DNA of 23,707 bases from JAQGMJ01 sp036498945. Lineage in GTDB: Bacteria; Pseudomonadota; Gammaproteobacteria; Burkholderiales; JAEUOS01. Both the position numbers and the translations under genes were made by a program. Shown here piece by piece: positions 13,551-22,378 of the stretch (position 1 is its first letter; the number at the start of each line of letters is the position of its first letter). The stretch is from contig DASYEQ010000109.1 of the NCBI GenBank assembly GCA_036498945.1, forward strand, positions 1-23,707, read 5' to 3'. The notes beneath the pieces were generated by a model that saw only the letters and a program-made list of their open reading frames with translations, searched no databases and had not been told where the DNA came from.

Positions 13551-14333
13551 TTACGAGAGCAGGCGGCGGCGCGTCAGCACGATGGCGACGTAGGCGGCGA
13601 CGACGGTATAGAGCAGCAGCACGGCGATGTGCAGCAGCGGGGCTTGCGGCCATTGACCCAGCAGCAGCGGGCGCGCCAGGGCGACGGCGTGCGACAGCGG
13701 CAGGAATTCGGAGATCGCGCGTAGCCAGGCCGGCAGTTGCGCCACCGGGAAGAACACGCCGGAGACGAAGGCCATCGGCGTCACCACCAGGGTGAAATAG
13801 TAGGTGAAGGTGTCGTAGGCGTGGGCAAGCGCGTTGACCACCAGGCCGATGGCAGAGAAAGTCACGCCGACCAGCACCACCACGCCCAGTACCAGCGCCG
13901 ATTGCGGGCCCCCGGCCAGGCCCATGATCCACACCACGATCATGATGGCCAGCCCCGAGAGGAAGGCCTTGGAGGCGGCCCAGGTGAGTTCGCCCAGGAC
14001 CACATCTTCGAGAGACACGGGGGCGTTCATGATGCCGTCCCAGGTGCGCTGCACGTGCATGCGCGAGAAGGCGGAATACAGCGACTCGAAGGTGGCGGCA
14101 TTCATGGTGGACATGCACACGGTGCCGGCGGCGAGGAACTGGATGTAGGGGACGCCGCCCACCGAAGGCAGCAGGCTACCCAGGCCGAAGCCGAAGGCCA
14201 TGAGCGAAATCATCGGGTCGGCGATGTTGCCGAGGATGGAGGAGCCGGCGAGCTTTTTCCACACCAGGAAGTTGCGCCGCCACACCGGGATGAAGCGCGT
14301 GGAGAAGGCGGGGAAGGAGGTGTCGTAGTGCAT
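13551..14333 (-). CDS. ABC-2-type transporter permease, NodJ family
   Basis: The 260-residue protein has about six membrane helices, from roughly 31-55 to 228-252, and NodJ/ABC-2 landmarks: an N-terminal VWRRNFLVWKKL segment, FLAAGTVCMSTMNAATFESLYSAFSRM, RTWDGIMNAPVSLEDVVLGE and TYYFTLVVTPMAFVSGVFFPVAQLPAWL. It forms the membrane channel of an exporter with the ATPase encoded 58 bp upstream. NodIJ in rhizobia exports lipo-chitin signals, but homologues are common in non-symbiotic Betaproteobacteria, where the exported substrate is unknown. No nodulation role is implied. An AAAGG ribosome-binding site precedes the ATG. Confidence 0.9.
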   Translation of the reverse strand: MHYDTSFPAFSTRFIPVWRRNFLVWKKLAGSSILGNIADPMISLMAFGFGLGSLLPSVGGVPYIQFLAAGTVCMSTMNAATFESLYSAFSRMHVQRTWDGIMNAPVSLEDVVLGELTWAASKAFLSGLAIMIVVWIMGLAGGPQSALVLGVVVLVGVTFSAIGLVVNALAHAYDTFTYYFTLVVTPMAFVSGVFFPVAQLPAWLRAISEFLPLSHAVALARPLLLGQWPQAPLLHIAVLLLYTVVAAYVAIVLTRRRLLS

Positions 14334-14391
14334 CGGATTTTTGCCTTTTCGTTGCGGTTCCCCAAAAAATCATCCGGCTTCGCCGTTTTGT

Positions 14392-15378
<987 letters not shown>

Positions 15379-15457
15379 GGCTGCAATCTAAACCCGCCGC
15401 GGTACAAGGAGATGTCAGTAGCCATCGCCGGTTGCCGTCATGGCGGCACCGTAGAAA

Positions 15458-15489
15458 GCAAAAAGCCGGGCATGCCCGGCTTTTTGCTG
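15458..15489. terminator. 32-bp perfectly palindromic terminator of the ribosomal operon
   Basis: The half-site AGCAAAAAGCCGGGCA is followed by its exact reverse complement, giving a GC-rich core flanked by A5 and T5 tracts on both strands. It starts 10 bp past the rplQ stop codon and ends the long leftward operon. Its symmetry makes it bidirectional. Confidence 0.92.
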
Positions 15490-15499
15490 ACTTCGCGCT

Positions 15500-15895
15500 T
15501 TACGAGCCGGAAGCTTCGGCGGCCGGGGCGTCGCCGTCCGGGCGATCCATCAGTTCGATCAGCGCCATCGGGGCGTTGTCGCCCTTGCGGAAACCGTACT
15601 TCAGGATGCGCAGGTAGCCGCCATTGCGCTTGGCGTAGCGCGGGCCGATCTCGTCGAACAGCTTGACCACCATGTCGCGGTCGCGCAGACGGGAGAAGGC
15701 CAGACGCTTGTTCGCCAGCGACGGGTTCTTGCCGAGGGTGATGATGGGTTCCGCGACCATGCGCAGTTCCTTGGCTTTCGGCAGCGTGGTCTTGATGACT
15801 TCGTGCTTGAGCAGGGAAACCGTCATGTTGCGCAGCATCGCCAGGCGATGCGACGAGGTGCGGTTGAGTTTACGTAGTCCGTGTCCGTGACGCAT
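15500..15895 (-). CDS. rplQ: 50S ribosomal protein L17
   Basis: The 131-residue protein begins MRHGHGLRKLNRTSSHRLAMLRNM, the invariant L17 opening, and includes RYAKRNGGYLRILKYGFRKGDNAPMALIEL. It binds 23S rRNA near the peptide exit tunnel. It ends in a short Ala/Asp-rich tail (about 118-131), slightly longer than the 127-residue E. coli protein. It is the last gene of the operon, 10 bp after rpoA, directly before a strong terminator. Confidence 0.98.
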   Translation of the reverse strand: MRHGHGLRKLNRTSSHRLAMLRNMTVSLLKHEVIKTTLPKAKELRMVAEPIITLGKNPSLANKRLAFSRLRDRDMVVKLFDEIGPRYAKRNGGYLRILKYGFRKGDNAPMALIELMDRPDGDAPAAEASGS

Positions 15896-15905
15896 GATGA
15901 CACCC

Positions 15906-16886
15906 TTATACTTTTTCCAAACCGGCCGGCGGCCAGTTTTCCAGTTTCATTCCCAAGGTCAGGCCGCGCGAGGCGAGCACTTCCTTGATCTCGTTGAGCG
16001 ACTTGCGGCCCAGGTTCGGCGTCTTCAGCAGCTCGTTTTCCGTGCGCTGGATCAGGTCGCCGATGTAATAGATGTTCTCGGCCTTCAGGCAGTTGGCCGA
16101 GCGCACCGTCAGCTCCAGGTCGTCGACCGGGCGCAGCAGGATCGGGTCCACGGTCGGCGACTTCGGCATCTCGGAGGAGACAGCGGTGCCTTCCAGGGCG
16201 GCGAAGACGGAGAGCTGGTCGACCAGGATGCGGGCAGCCTGGCGCACGGCGTCTTCCGGCTCGACCACGCCGTTGGTCTCGATGTCCACCACCAGGCGGT
16301 CGAGGTCGGTACGCTGTTCCACACGCGCCGACTCGACCGCGTAGGAAACGCGGCGCACCGGGCTGTAGGAGGCGTCCAGCACGATCTTGCCGATGGCCTT
16401 GGACTCTTCGTCGCCGACCACGCGCACGTTGCCGGGCACGTAGCCGCGGCCCTTTTCCACCTTGATCTGCATGTCCACCTTGCCGTTGGCGGCGAGATGG
16501 GCGATGACGTGATCCGGGTTGATGATCTCGACGTCGTGCGAGACTTCGATGTCTTTCGCGGTGACGGCGCCGGGGCCGGACTTCTTCAGCGTAAGCAGGG
16601 CTTCGTCGCGGTTGTGCAGCTTGAGCACGACGCCCTTGAGGTTCAGCAGGATGTCGACGACGTCTTCCTGCACGCCTTCGATGGTGGAATACTCATGCAC
16701 CACGCCCGCGATGGTGACTTCGGTGGGGGCGTAGCCGGTCATCGACGAGAGCAGCACGCGGCGCAGCGCGTTGCCGAGCGTGTGGCCATAGCCGCGCTCG
16801 AAGGGCTCCATCGTGACCTTGGCGTGGGAGGGGCCGACCGCTTCCACGTTGACGATCTTCGGCTTCAGAAAACCCGTATTAGCCAT
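15906..16886 (-). CDS. rpoA: RNA polymerase alpha subunit
   Basis: The 326-residue protein has the N-terminal assembly domain (about 1-235, including ERGYGHTLGNALRRVLLSS at 30-48) that dimerises and binds beta and beta', a flexible linker, and the C-terminal domain (about 248-320). R262 in LTVRSANCLKAENI corresponds to E. coli R265, the residue that contacts UP-element DNA, and the helix-hairpin-helix segment TPNLGRKSLNEIKEVL is intact. The gene lies between rpsD and rplQ as in nearly all Betaproteobacteria. A GGAAGGA ribosome-binding site precedes the ATG, just downstream of an A6T6 palindrome. Confidence 0.99.
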   Translation of the reverse strand: MANTGFLKPKIVNVEAVGPSHAKVTMEPFERGYGHTLGNALRRVLLSSMTGYAPTEVTIAGVVHEYSTIEGVQEDVVDILLNLKGVVLKLHNRDEALLTLKKSGPGAVTAKDIEVSHDVEIINPDHVIAHLAANGKVDMQIKVEKGRGYVPGNVRVVGDEESKAIGKIVLDASYSPVRRVSYAVESARVEQRTDLDRLVVDIETNGVVEPEDAVRQAARILVDQLSVFAALEGTAVSSEMPKSPTVDPILLRPVDDLELTVRSANCLKAENIYYIGDLIQRTENELLKTPNLGRKSLNEIKEVLASRGLTLGMKLENWPPAGLEKV

Positions 16887-16959
16887 GTGATCCTTCCGAA
16901 AAAATTTTTTGCCGGGGCATTGCTGCGATGCGCGCGAGCCGTCAGGGCCGCGTCACCGT

Positions 16960-17583
16960 TTAACGCGAATACAGTTCGACCACCAGGGACTCGTTGATGT
17001 CCTGGGCGATCTCGCCGCGGTCCGGCAGCGCCTTGAAGGTGCCCGTCATCTTGTCGGCGTCGACGTCGACCCACGAGGGGAAGCCCGACTGGCCGGCGAG
17101 CGACAACGCGTCCTTGATGCGCAGCTGCGTCTTCGACTTGTCACGCACCGTAACCACGTCGCCGATCTTGATCTGCATCGAGGCGATGTTGGCGGTGACG
17201 CCGTTGACCGAGATGGCCTTGTGGCCGACGATCTGGCGCGCTTCGGCGCGGGTCGAGCCGAAACCCATGCGATAGACAACGTTGTCCAGGCGGGTTTCCA
17301 GCAGGTGCAGCAGGTTCTCGCCGGTATTGCCTTTGCGGCGCACCGCTTCGGCGTAATACTTGCGGAACTGGCGCTCCATGATGCCGTAGGTGCGACGCAC
17401 CTTCTGCTTTTCACGCAGCTGCTTGCCGTAGTCGGACAGGCGCTGGCCGGACTTGGCGCCGTGCTGGCCGGGGGCCACTTCGGACTTGCACTTGTCGGCG
17501 TACGCCTTGCGCGCGCTTTTCAGAAAAAGATCAGTGCCTTCGCGACGCGAGAGTTTGCACTTGGGGCCGGTATAACGAGCCAT
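16960..17583 (-). CDS. rpsD: 30S ribosomal protein S4
   Basis: The 207-residue protein starts MARYTGPKCKLSRREGTDL and has the S4 RNA-binding domain around RLDNVVYRMGFGSTRAEARQIVGHKAISVNG (98-128). S4 is a primary 16S rRNA binder that nucleates assembly of the 30S body. In E. coli S4 represses its own operon by binding mRNA near rpsM; no equivalent structure was recognised at rpsM here. A 122-bp gap containing a strong hairpin (17639-17674) separates it from rpsK. Confidence 0.98.
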   Translation of the reverse strand: MARYTGPKCKLSRREGTDLFLKSARKAYADKCKSEVAPGQHGAKSGQRLSDYGKQLREKQKVRRTYGIMERQFRKYYAEAVRRKGNTGENLLHLLETRLDNVVYRMGFGSTRAEARQIVGHKAISVNGVTANIASMQIKIGDVVTVRDKSKTQLRIKDALSLAGQSGFPSWVDVDADKMTGTFKALPDRGEIAQDINESLVVELYSR

Positions 17584-17638
17584 TTTTCAACTATTCCCTA
17601 AGAAATCACAACCGGGTCTTCGACGCCAAAAACCGCAA

Positions 17639-17674
17639 AAGGGGCCCGGCTTTGCAACACGCCCGGGGCCCCTT
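17639..17674 (-). terminator. Terminator-like hairpin inside the ribosomal operon, between rpsK and rpsD
   Basis: AAGGGGCCC (17639-17647) pairs perfectly with GGGCCCCTT (17666-17674), with further GG/CC pairing inside, and on the minus strand is followed by TTTTGCGGTTTTTGG. It could cause partial termination or act as a processing or attenuation site, setting the ratio of ribosomal proteins to rpsD-rpoA-rplQ. The role is inferred. Confidence 0.6.
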
Positions 17675-17705
17675 CTTGCCGCATCCGCTACAGCTTAAGA
17701 AAGGA

Positions 17706-18116
17706 TTAGATACGGCGGCGTTTGGGAGGCCGGCACCCGTTGTGCGGTACCGGCGTCACGTCGGTGATGCTGGAGATCTTCATCCCCAGCGCATTCAAGG
17801 CACGCACCGAGGATTCACGGCCGGGGCCGGGTCCCTTGATGCGCACTTCGAGGTTCTTTACACCGCATTCGACCGCGACCTTGCCCGCCACTTCCGCGGC
17901 CACCTGGGCGGCGAATGGGGTGGACTTGCGCGAGCCCTTGAAACCCTGGCCACCGGAAGTGGCCCACGACAGGGCATTGCCCTGGCGGTCGGTGATGGTG
18001 ATGATGGTGTTGTTGAACGACGCGTGGATGTGGGCGATGCCCTCCGCGACGTTCTTCTTCACCTTCTTGCGCACCCGGGTTGCGGCTTGGTTCTGCTGTT
18101 GCTGTTTGGTAGCCAT
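17706..18116 (-). CDS. rpsK: 30S ribosomal protein S11
   Basis: The 136-residue protein carries the S11 core IAHIHASFNNTIITITDRQGNALSWATSGGQGFKGSRKSTPFAAQ and the C-terminal TPVPHNGCRPPKRRRI. It forms part of the 30S platform near the mRNA exit. The N-terminus is a few residues longer than in E. coli and rich in glutamine (MATKQQQQNQ) before the basic RVRKKVKKN segment; this leader is variable in the family. Confidence 0.98.
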   Translation of the reverse strand: MATKQQQQNQAATRVRKKVKKNVAEGIAHIHASFNNTIITITDRQGNALSWATSGGQGFKGSRKSTPFAAQVAAEVAGKVAVECGVKNLEVRIKGPGPGRESSVRALNALGMKISSITDVTPVPHNGCRPPKRRRI

Positions 18117-18170
18117 ATTCGTTTCCTACTTGGCGATGGACGCCTACGTGTGGTCTATTGCGTAAGCGGC

Positions 18171-18539
18171 TTACTTGCCCGCGATGGCGTTGCGTGCCTT
18201 GCGCGGGCCCTTGCGGGTGCGCGCGTTGGTGCGGGTGCGCTGGCCGCGCACCGGCAGGCCGCGCTTGTGGCGCATGCCGCGGTAGCAGCCCAGGTCCATC
18301 AGGCGCTTGATGTTCATCGACACTTCGCGGCGCAGATCGCCTTCGACGATGAACTTGCCGACCTGTTCGCGCAGCTTGTCCACTTGCGCGTCGGTCAGGT
18401 CTTTCATCTTCGTGTTGGTGGCGACGCCGGCGGCCTCGCAGATCGCCGCGGAACGCGCACGGCCGATGCCGTAGATCGACGTCAGCGCGATCACCGCGTG
18501 TTGATGATTCGGGATGTTGATGCCTGCGATACGAGCCAT
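18171..18539 (-). CDS. rpsM: 30S ribosomal protein S13
   Basis: The 122-residue protein starts MARIAGINIPNHQHAVIALTSIYGIGRARS, the usual S13 opening with its helix-turn-helix segment, and has the basic tail RGLPVRGQRTRTNARTRKGPRKA. It sits in the 30S head and contacts the 50S subunit and P-site tRNA. The gene follows rpmJ by 38 bp and precedes rpsK by 54 bp. Confidence 0.98.
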   Translation of the reverse strand: MARIAGINIPNHQHAVIALTSIYGIGRARSAAICEAAGVATNTKMKDLTDAQVDKLREQVGKFIVEGDLRREVSMNIKRLMDLGCYRGMRHKRGLPVRGQRTRTNARTRKGPRKARNAIAGK

Positions 18540-18577
18540 GTCGTTTCCTTGACTAAATTCTTTTCAAGCCGCCGGGC

Positions 18578-18691
18578 TTAGCCCTGGCGCTGCTTGTGGC
18601 GGGGGTCGGTGCAAATCACACGCACCACACCCTTGCGCTTGATCACTTTACAGTTGCGGCAGATCCGCTTAACCGAAGCCAGTACTTTCAT
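18578..18691 (-). CDS. rpmJ: 50S ribosomal protein L36
   Basis: This 37-residue gene reads MKVLASVKRICRNCKVIKRK then GVVRVICTDPRHKQRQG. It has the zinc-ribbon ligands C11, C14, C27 and H32, so it is the zinc-containing (C+) form. L36 stabilises 23S rRNA folding in the large subunit. It sits between infA and rpsM, as expected in Betaproteobacteria, and ends in TAA. Confidence 0.97.
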   Translation of the reverse strand: MKVLASVKRICRNCKVIKRKGVVRVICTDPRHKQRQG

Positions 18692-18728
18692 GATGCCCTC
18701 GACTTTTCTGTCAGTTACTTGCTACTAC

Positions 18729-18947
18729 TTACTTGGCGCGGAACACGATCCGCCCCTTGGTCAAATCATACGGCGTCAATTCCACCGTCACCTTGTCTCC
18801 CGGCAGGATGCGAATGTAGTGCATACGCATCTTTCCCGAGATGTGGCCCAGGACGACAAGACCATTTTCGAGCTTGACCTTGAAGGTCGCGTTCGGCAGG
18901 GTTTCAACAATCTCGCCCTGCATCTGGATGACGTCGTCTTTGGACAT
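18729..18947 (-). CDS. infA: Translation initiation factor IF-1
   Basis: The 72-residue S1/OB-fold protein starts MSKDDVIQMQGEIVETLPNATF and contains GHISGKMRMHYIRILPGDKVTVELTPYDLTKGRI. IF-1 binds the 30S A site during initiation. The gene lies 19 bp after secY and 37 bp before rpmJ; presence of infA in this operon is characteristic of Betaproteobacteria. Many Betaproteobacteria carry a second infA elsewhere, so this may not be the only copy. Confidence 0.98.
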   Translation of the reverse strand: MSKDDVIQMQGEIVETLPNATFKVKLENGLVVLGHISGKMRMHYIRILPGDKVTVELTPYDLTKGRIVFRAK

Positions 18948-18966
18948 TCAGCCTTAAGCCATTGGT

Positions 18967-20289
18967 CTAAAACATGCCGCCCTTACCGCTCTTTTTCAGT
19001 AGCGACTCATATTGGTGCGACATGATGTAGGCCTGCACCTGGGCCATGAAATCCATGGTGACGACGACGATGATCAGGAGCGAGGTACCGCCGAAGTTGA
19101 ACGGTACGTTGTACTTCAGGATCAGGAATTCGGGCAGCAGGCACACCAGGGTCACGTAGATGGCGCCTGTGAGCGTGATACGCATCAGGATCTTGTCGAT
19201 GTACTTCGCGGTCTGCTCGCCGGGGCGGATGCCGGGGACGAACGCGCCGCTTTTCTTCAGGTTGTCCGCCGTTTCCTTGCTGTTGAACACCAGCGCGGTG
19301 TAGAAAAAGCAGAAGAAAATGATCGCGGCGGCGTACAGCATGACGTAGATCGGCTGGCCCGGGGTCAGGGTGCCGGCGATATCCTTCAGCCAGCGCATCG
19401 AGTCACCCGAGGAGAACCAGCTGGTCAGCGTGGCGGGGAACAGGATGATGGAAGAGGCGAAAATCGGCGGGATCACGCCCGACATGTTGAGCTTCAGCGG
19501 CAGGTGCGAGGACGGTGCCGACATCACGCGGTTGCCGACCTGGCGTTTGGCGTAATTCACCAGGATGCGGCGCTGGCCACGCTCGACGAACACCACCACG
19601 TAGGTCACCGCGACCACCAGCACCAGGATGAACAGCATGGTGACGGCGTTCATGGCGCCATTGCGCACCAGTTCCAGGAGGCCGGCGAAGCCGTTCGGGA
19701 TGCCGGCGGCGATGCCGCCGAAAATGATCATCGAAATGCCGTTGCCCAGGCCCCGCTCGGTCACCTGCTCGCCCAGCCACATCAGGAACATGGTGCCGGT
19801 CACGAGGCTGACGGTGGCCACCAGCATGAAGCTCGGGCCGGGATGCAGCGCCACGCCCTGCTTCTGCAGCGCGATGGCGGCGCCCAGGGACTGGAACAAG
19901 GCCAGGCCCACGGTCGCATAACGGGTGTAACGGGTGATCTTGCGCTGGCCGGAGGCGCCTTCCTTGCGCATCTGCTCCAGGCTCGGGATCACCACCGCCA
20001 GCATCTGCATGATGATGGAGGCGGAGATATAGGGCATCACGCCCAGGGCGAAGATCGAGAGCCGGCGCAGCGCGCCGCCCGAGAACATGTTCAGCATCCC
20101 CAGGATGCCGCCGTTGTGCTGGTCGAAGATGCGCGCGAACGCGGCCGGGTCGATGCCCGGCACCGGGATGTGCGAACCCACCCGGAACACCAGCATGGCG
20201 CCGGCCAGGAACAGCAGGCGGCGGCGCAGATCGGTCAATTTACCGATGTCGCCCAGACCGCCAAACATCCCGCCGCCGCTACGTGACAC
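18967..20289 (-). CDS. secY: Preprotein translocase subunit SecY
   Basis: The 440-residue protein is the channel of the Sec translocon in the inner membrane, with ten membrane helices. Landmarks include the plug region GILGMLNMFSGGALRR (61-76), MFLMWLGEQVTERGIGNG-like segment (167-184), FVERGQRRILVNYAKRQ (234-250) and cytoplasmic loop PGIRPGEQTAKYIDK (352-366) whose R355 corresponds to the SecA-activating arginine of E. coli. The start is GTG at 20289, supported by GAGGAA six nt upstream at the end of rplO; the first ATG in frame is seven codons later and lacks such a site. The 3-bp gap to rplO suggests translational coupling. Confidence 0.98.
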   Translation of the reverse strand: MSRSGGGMFGGLGDIGKLTDLRRRLLFLAGAMLVFRVGSHIPVPGIDPAAFARIFDQHNGGILGMLNMFSGGALRRLSIFALGVMPYISASIIMQMLAVVIPSLEQMRKEGASGQRKITRYTRYATVGLALFQSLGAAIALQKQGVALHPGPSFMLVATVSLVTGTMFLMWLGEQVTERGLGNGISMIIFGGIAAGIPNGFAGLLELVRNGAMNAVTMLFILVLVVAVTYVVVFVERGQRRILVNYAKRQVGNRVMSAPSSHLPLKLNMSGVIPPIFASSIILFPATLTSWFSSGDSMRWLKDIAGTLTPGQPIYVMLYAAAIIFFCFFYTALVFNSKETADNLKKSGAFVPGIRPGEQTAKYIDKILMRITLTGAIYVTLVCLLPEFLILKYNVPFNFGGTSLLIIVVVTMDFMAQVQAYIMSHQYESLLKKSGKGGMF

Positions 20290-20292
20290 TTA

Positions 20293-20727
20293 TTATTCCT
20301 CGACCTTGCCGCCGGCGGCTTCGATGACCTGCTTGGCGCCCGCGGTGGCGTACACGCCCTTCAGCGTGACCTTCCTCTTGAGCTCACCCGACTTCACCAC
20401 CTTCACCCTGTCGGCGTAGATGTTGACCAGGCCGGCGGCTTTCAAAGCCGCCACGTCGATGATCTCAGCCTGCATGCGTTCCAGCTGATCCAGGCGCACT
20501 TCGGCGCGGGTCGGCTTCATGTGCGAGCGGAAGCCCACCTTGGGCAGGCGGCGCTGCAGCGGCATCTGGCCGCCTTCGAAACCCACCTTGTGGTAGCCGC
20601 CCTTGCGGGCGTACTGGCCCTTGTGGCCCTTGCCGGAGGTCTTGCCGAGGCCTGACCCTAAGCCACGGCCCAGACGCTTCTTGCCGGTCTTGCTGCCGAT
20701 GGCAGGAGATAGGGTATTGAGACGCAT
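20293..20727 (-). CDS. rplO: 50S ribosomal protein L15
   Basis: The 144-residue protein starts MRLNTLSPAIGSKTGKKRLGRG and is rich in glycine and lysine in its extended N-terminal arm, as L15 is, ending in a globular domain with VYATAGAKQVIEAAGGKVEE. I start at the ATG at 20727, with GAGGAG 8 nt upstream; a GTG at 20736 overlapping the rpmD stop would add three residues. It lies in the core of the 50S subunit. Confidence 0.97.
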   Translation of the reverse strand: MRLNTLSPAIGSKTGKKRLGRGLGSGLGKTSGKGHKGQYARKGGYHKVGFEGGQMPLQRRLPKVGFRSHMKPTRAEVRLDQLERMQAEIIDVAALKAAGLVNIYADRVKVVKSGELKRKVTLKGVYATAGAKQVIEAAGGKVEE

Positions 20728-20732
20728 CTTGC

Positions 20733-20924
20733 TCACTCCTCAACGCGCAGCATGTCGGAGATGCTCGCGATCATGCCGCGGTTCTCCGGAGTGTCCTGCA
20801 CGGACACGGTATGGTGCATCCGGCGCAGGCCGAGGCCGCGCACGGTTGCCTTATGACGCTCCAGGCGGCCGAAGTAGCTGCGCACCAGCGTCACCTTGAT
20901 CTGCTTCTTGTCGGTCTTGGCCAT
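20733..20924 (-). CDS. rpmD: 50S ribosomal protein L30
   Basis: The 63-residue protein has the L30 ferredoxin-like pattern: KQIKVTLVRSYFGRLERHKATVRGLGLRRMHHTVSVQDTPENRGMI. It lies three bp after rpsE, and its stop codon is 5 bp before the rplO start, so translation is probably coupled. Length is close to the 59-residue E. coli protein. Confidence 0.97.
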   Translation of the reverse strand: MAKTDKKQIKVTLVRSYFGRLERHKATVRGLGLRRMHHTVSVQDTPENRGMIASISDMLRVEE

Positions 20925-20927
20925 GGC

Positions 20928-21437
20928 TTAACCCTTGATCTCGTCGAGGGACTTGCCGCGCTTCGCTGCGATCTGGTGCGGCGAGCTCAGGTCAGTCAAA
21001 GCGTTCATGGTGGCGCGCACCACGTTGATGGGGTTGCGCGAACCGTGGCTCTTGGCCAGCACGTTCTTCACGCCCGCCACTTCCAGCACGGCGCGCATGG
21101 CGCCGCCGGCGATGATGCCGGTACCGTCGGACGCCGGCTGCATGAACACGCGGGTAGCGCCATGGTTGGCGCGGACCGCATAGAACAGCGTGCCGTTGTT
21201 CAGGTACACCTGCTTCAGGTTCTTGCGGGCCTGCTCCATGGCCTTGGACACGGCGTTCGGCACTTCGCGGGCCTTGCCGTAGCCGAAGCCGACCTTGCCG
21301 TTGCCGTCGCCCACCACCGTCAGCGCGGTGAAGCCGAACAGGCGGCCGCCCTTGACGGTCTTGGACACGCGGTTGACGGAGACCAGCTTCTCCTGCATCC
21401 CGTCATTGGATTCCGGCAGATTGTCGAATTTAGCCAT
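20928..21437 (-). CDS. rpsE: 30S ribosomal protein S5
   Basis: The 169-residue protein has the double-stranded RNA-binding-like N-terminal domain (LVSVNRVSKTVKGGRLFGFTALTVVGDGNGKVGFGYGKAREVP) and the C-terminal domain with GTGIIAGGAMRAVLEVAGV and SHGSRNPINVVRAT. S5 contributes to translational accuracy and mRNA unwinding at the 30S entry. It sits between rplR and rpmD with gaps of 9 and 3 bp. Confidence 0.98.
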   Translation of the reverse strand: MAKFDNLPESNDGMQEKLVSVNRVSKTVKGGRLFGFTALTVVGDGNGKVGFGYGKAREVPNAVSKAMEQARKNLKQVYLNNGTLFYAVRANHGATRVFMQPASDGTGIIAGGAMRAVLEVAGVKNVLAKSHGSRNPINVVRATMNALTDLSSPHQIAAKRGKSLDEIKG

Positions 21438-21446
21438 GTGTCACCC

Positions 21447-21815
21447 TTAGAATTTCAGGCCGTTCTCACGGGCTGCGTCGGCCAGAGCCTTGACGCGACC
21501 GTGATAACGGAAACCGGAGCGGTCGAACGCGACCGCCGTGATGCCGGCCTTCTTGGCTTTGTCGGCGATGGCCTTGCCAACCGCCTGCGCCGCGGTCACG
21601 TTCCCGCAGTGCTTGAGGCCCTTCTTGACCTCGGCTTCCAGCGTCGACGCGGCGACCACGACCTTGCCGCCCTCAGGGGCGATGATCTGCGCGTAGATGT
21701 GGCTCGGCGTGCGGTGCACGGTGAGCCGGAAAGGGCGCAGTTCCAGGATGTGGGCACGGGCGCGGCGGGCGCGACGCAGGCGCGCCTCTTTCTTCTCCAT
21801 TGGCTTCTTGTCCAT
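21447..21815 (-). CDS. rplR: 50S ribosomal protein L18
   Basis: The 122-residue protein matches L18, the 5S rRNA-binding protein: RLTVHRTPSHIYAQIIAPEGGKVV, then AAQAVGKAIADKAKKAGITAVAFDRSGFRYHGRVKALADAARENGLKF. The N-terminus contains MDKKPMEKKEARLRR, with two possible starts; AGAGG eight nt upstream supports the first ATG at 21815, giving five residues more than the alternative at 21800. Confidence 0.97.
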   Translation of the reverse strand: MDKKPMEKKEARLRRARRARAHILELRPFRLTVHRTPSHIYAQIIAPEGGKVVVAASTLEAEVKKGLKHCGNVTAAQAVGKAIADKAKKAGITAVAFDRSGFRYHGRVKALADAARENGLKF

Positions 21816-21827
21816 CGCTCGTACCTC

Positions 21828-22361
21828 TTACTTCTTCTTGGCTTCTTTCAGCACCACTCGTTCGTCCGAGTAGCGCACGCCCTTACCCTTGTAGGGTTCG
21901 GGCGGCCGGAAGCCGCGGATGTCTGCGGCAACCTGGCCCACCTTCTGGCGGTCCAGGCCCTTGATGATCACTTCAGTCTGGGTCGGGGTCTCGATGGTGA
22001 TGCCCTCCGGGACCTTGTAGGCCACCGGATGCGAGAAGCCGAGGGTCAGGTTCAGCACCTTGCCCTGGGCCTGGGCGCGGTAACCCACGCCGACCAGCTC
22101 CAGCTTCTTCGTGAAACCCTCGGTCACGCCCTTCACGGCGTTTGCCAGGAGCGCGCGGGTGGTGCCGGCGGCCGCGTTGGCCTCCTGCAGGTCCACCTTC
22201 TGCTCGACGTGCAGCACGCCGTTCTCGTTCTTCACCGCGATGTGCGGGTTCAGCACGAGCGTATAGGCGCCTTTCTGCGCCTTGATGGTCACGCTGTTGG
22301 CATCGATCTTGGCTTCGACGCCCTTCGGCAACGTGATCGGTTGTTTTCCGATTCTGGACAT
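21828..22361 (-). CDS. rplF: 50S ribosomal protein L6
   Basis: The 177-residue protein starts MSRIGKQPITLPKGVEAKID and consists of two similar alpha/beta domains, with the conserved C-terminal RGFRPPEPYKGKGVRYSDERVVLKEAKKK. L6 lies near the factor-binding site of the 50S subunit. Length equals that of the family. It is 17 bp after rpsH and 12 bp before rplR. Confidence 0.98.
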   Translation of the reverse strand: MSRIGKQPITLPKGVEAKIDANSVTIKAQKGAYTLVLNPHIAVKNENGVLHVEQKVDLQEANAAAGTTRALLANAVKGVTEGFTKKLELVGVGYRAQAQGKVLNLTLGFSHPVAYKVPEGITIETPTQTEVIIKGLDRQKVGQVAADIRGFRPPEPYKGKGVRYSDERVVLKEAKKK

Positions 22362-22378
22362 GGCTTTTCCCTCGATCC

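Noticed and set aside
19012..20286. A 424-codon open frame on the plus strand opposite secY
   Set aside because: It is rich in H, D, Q and G with no hydrophobic core or motif; secY on the minus strand explains the region.
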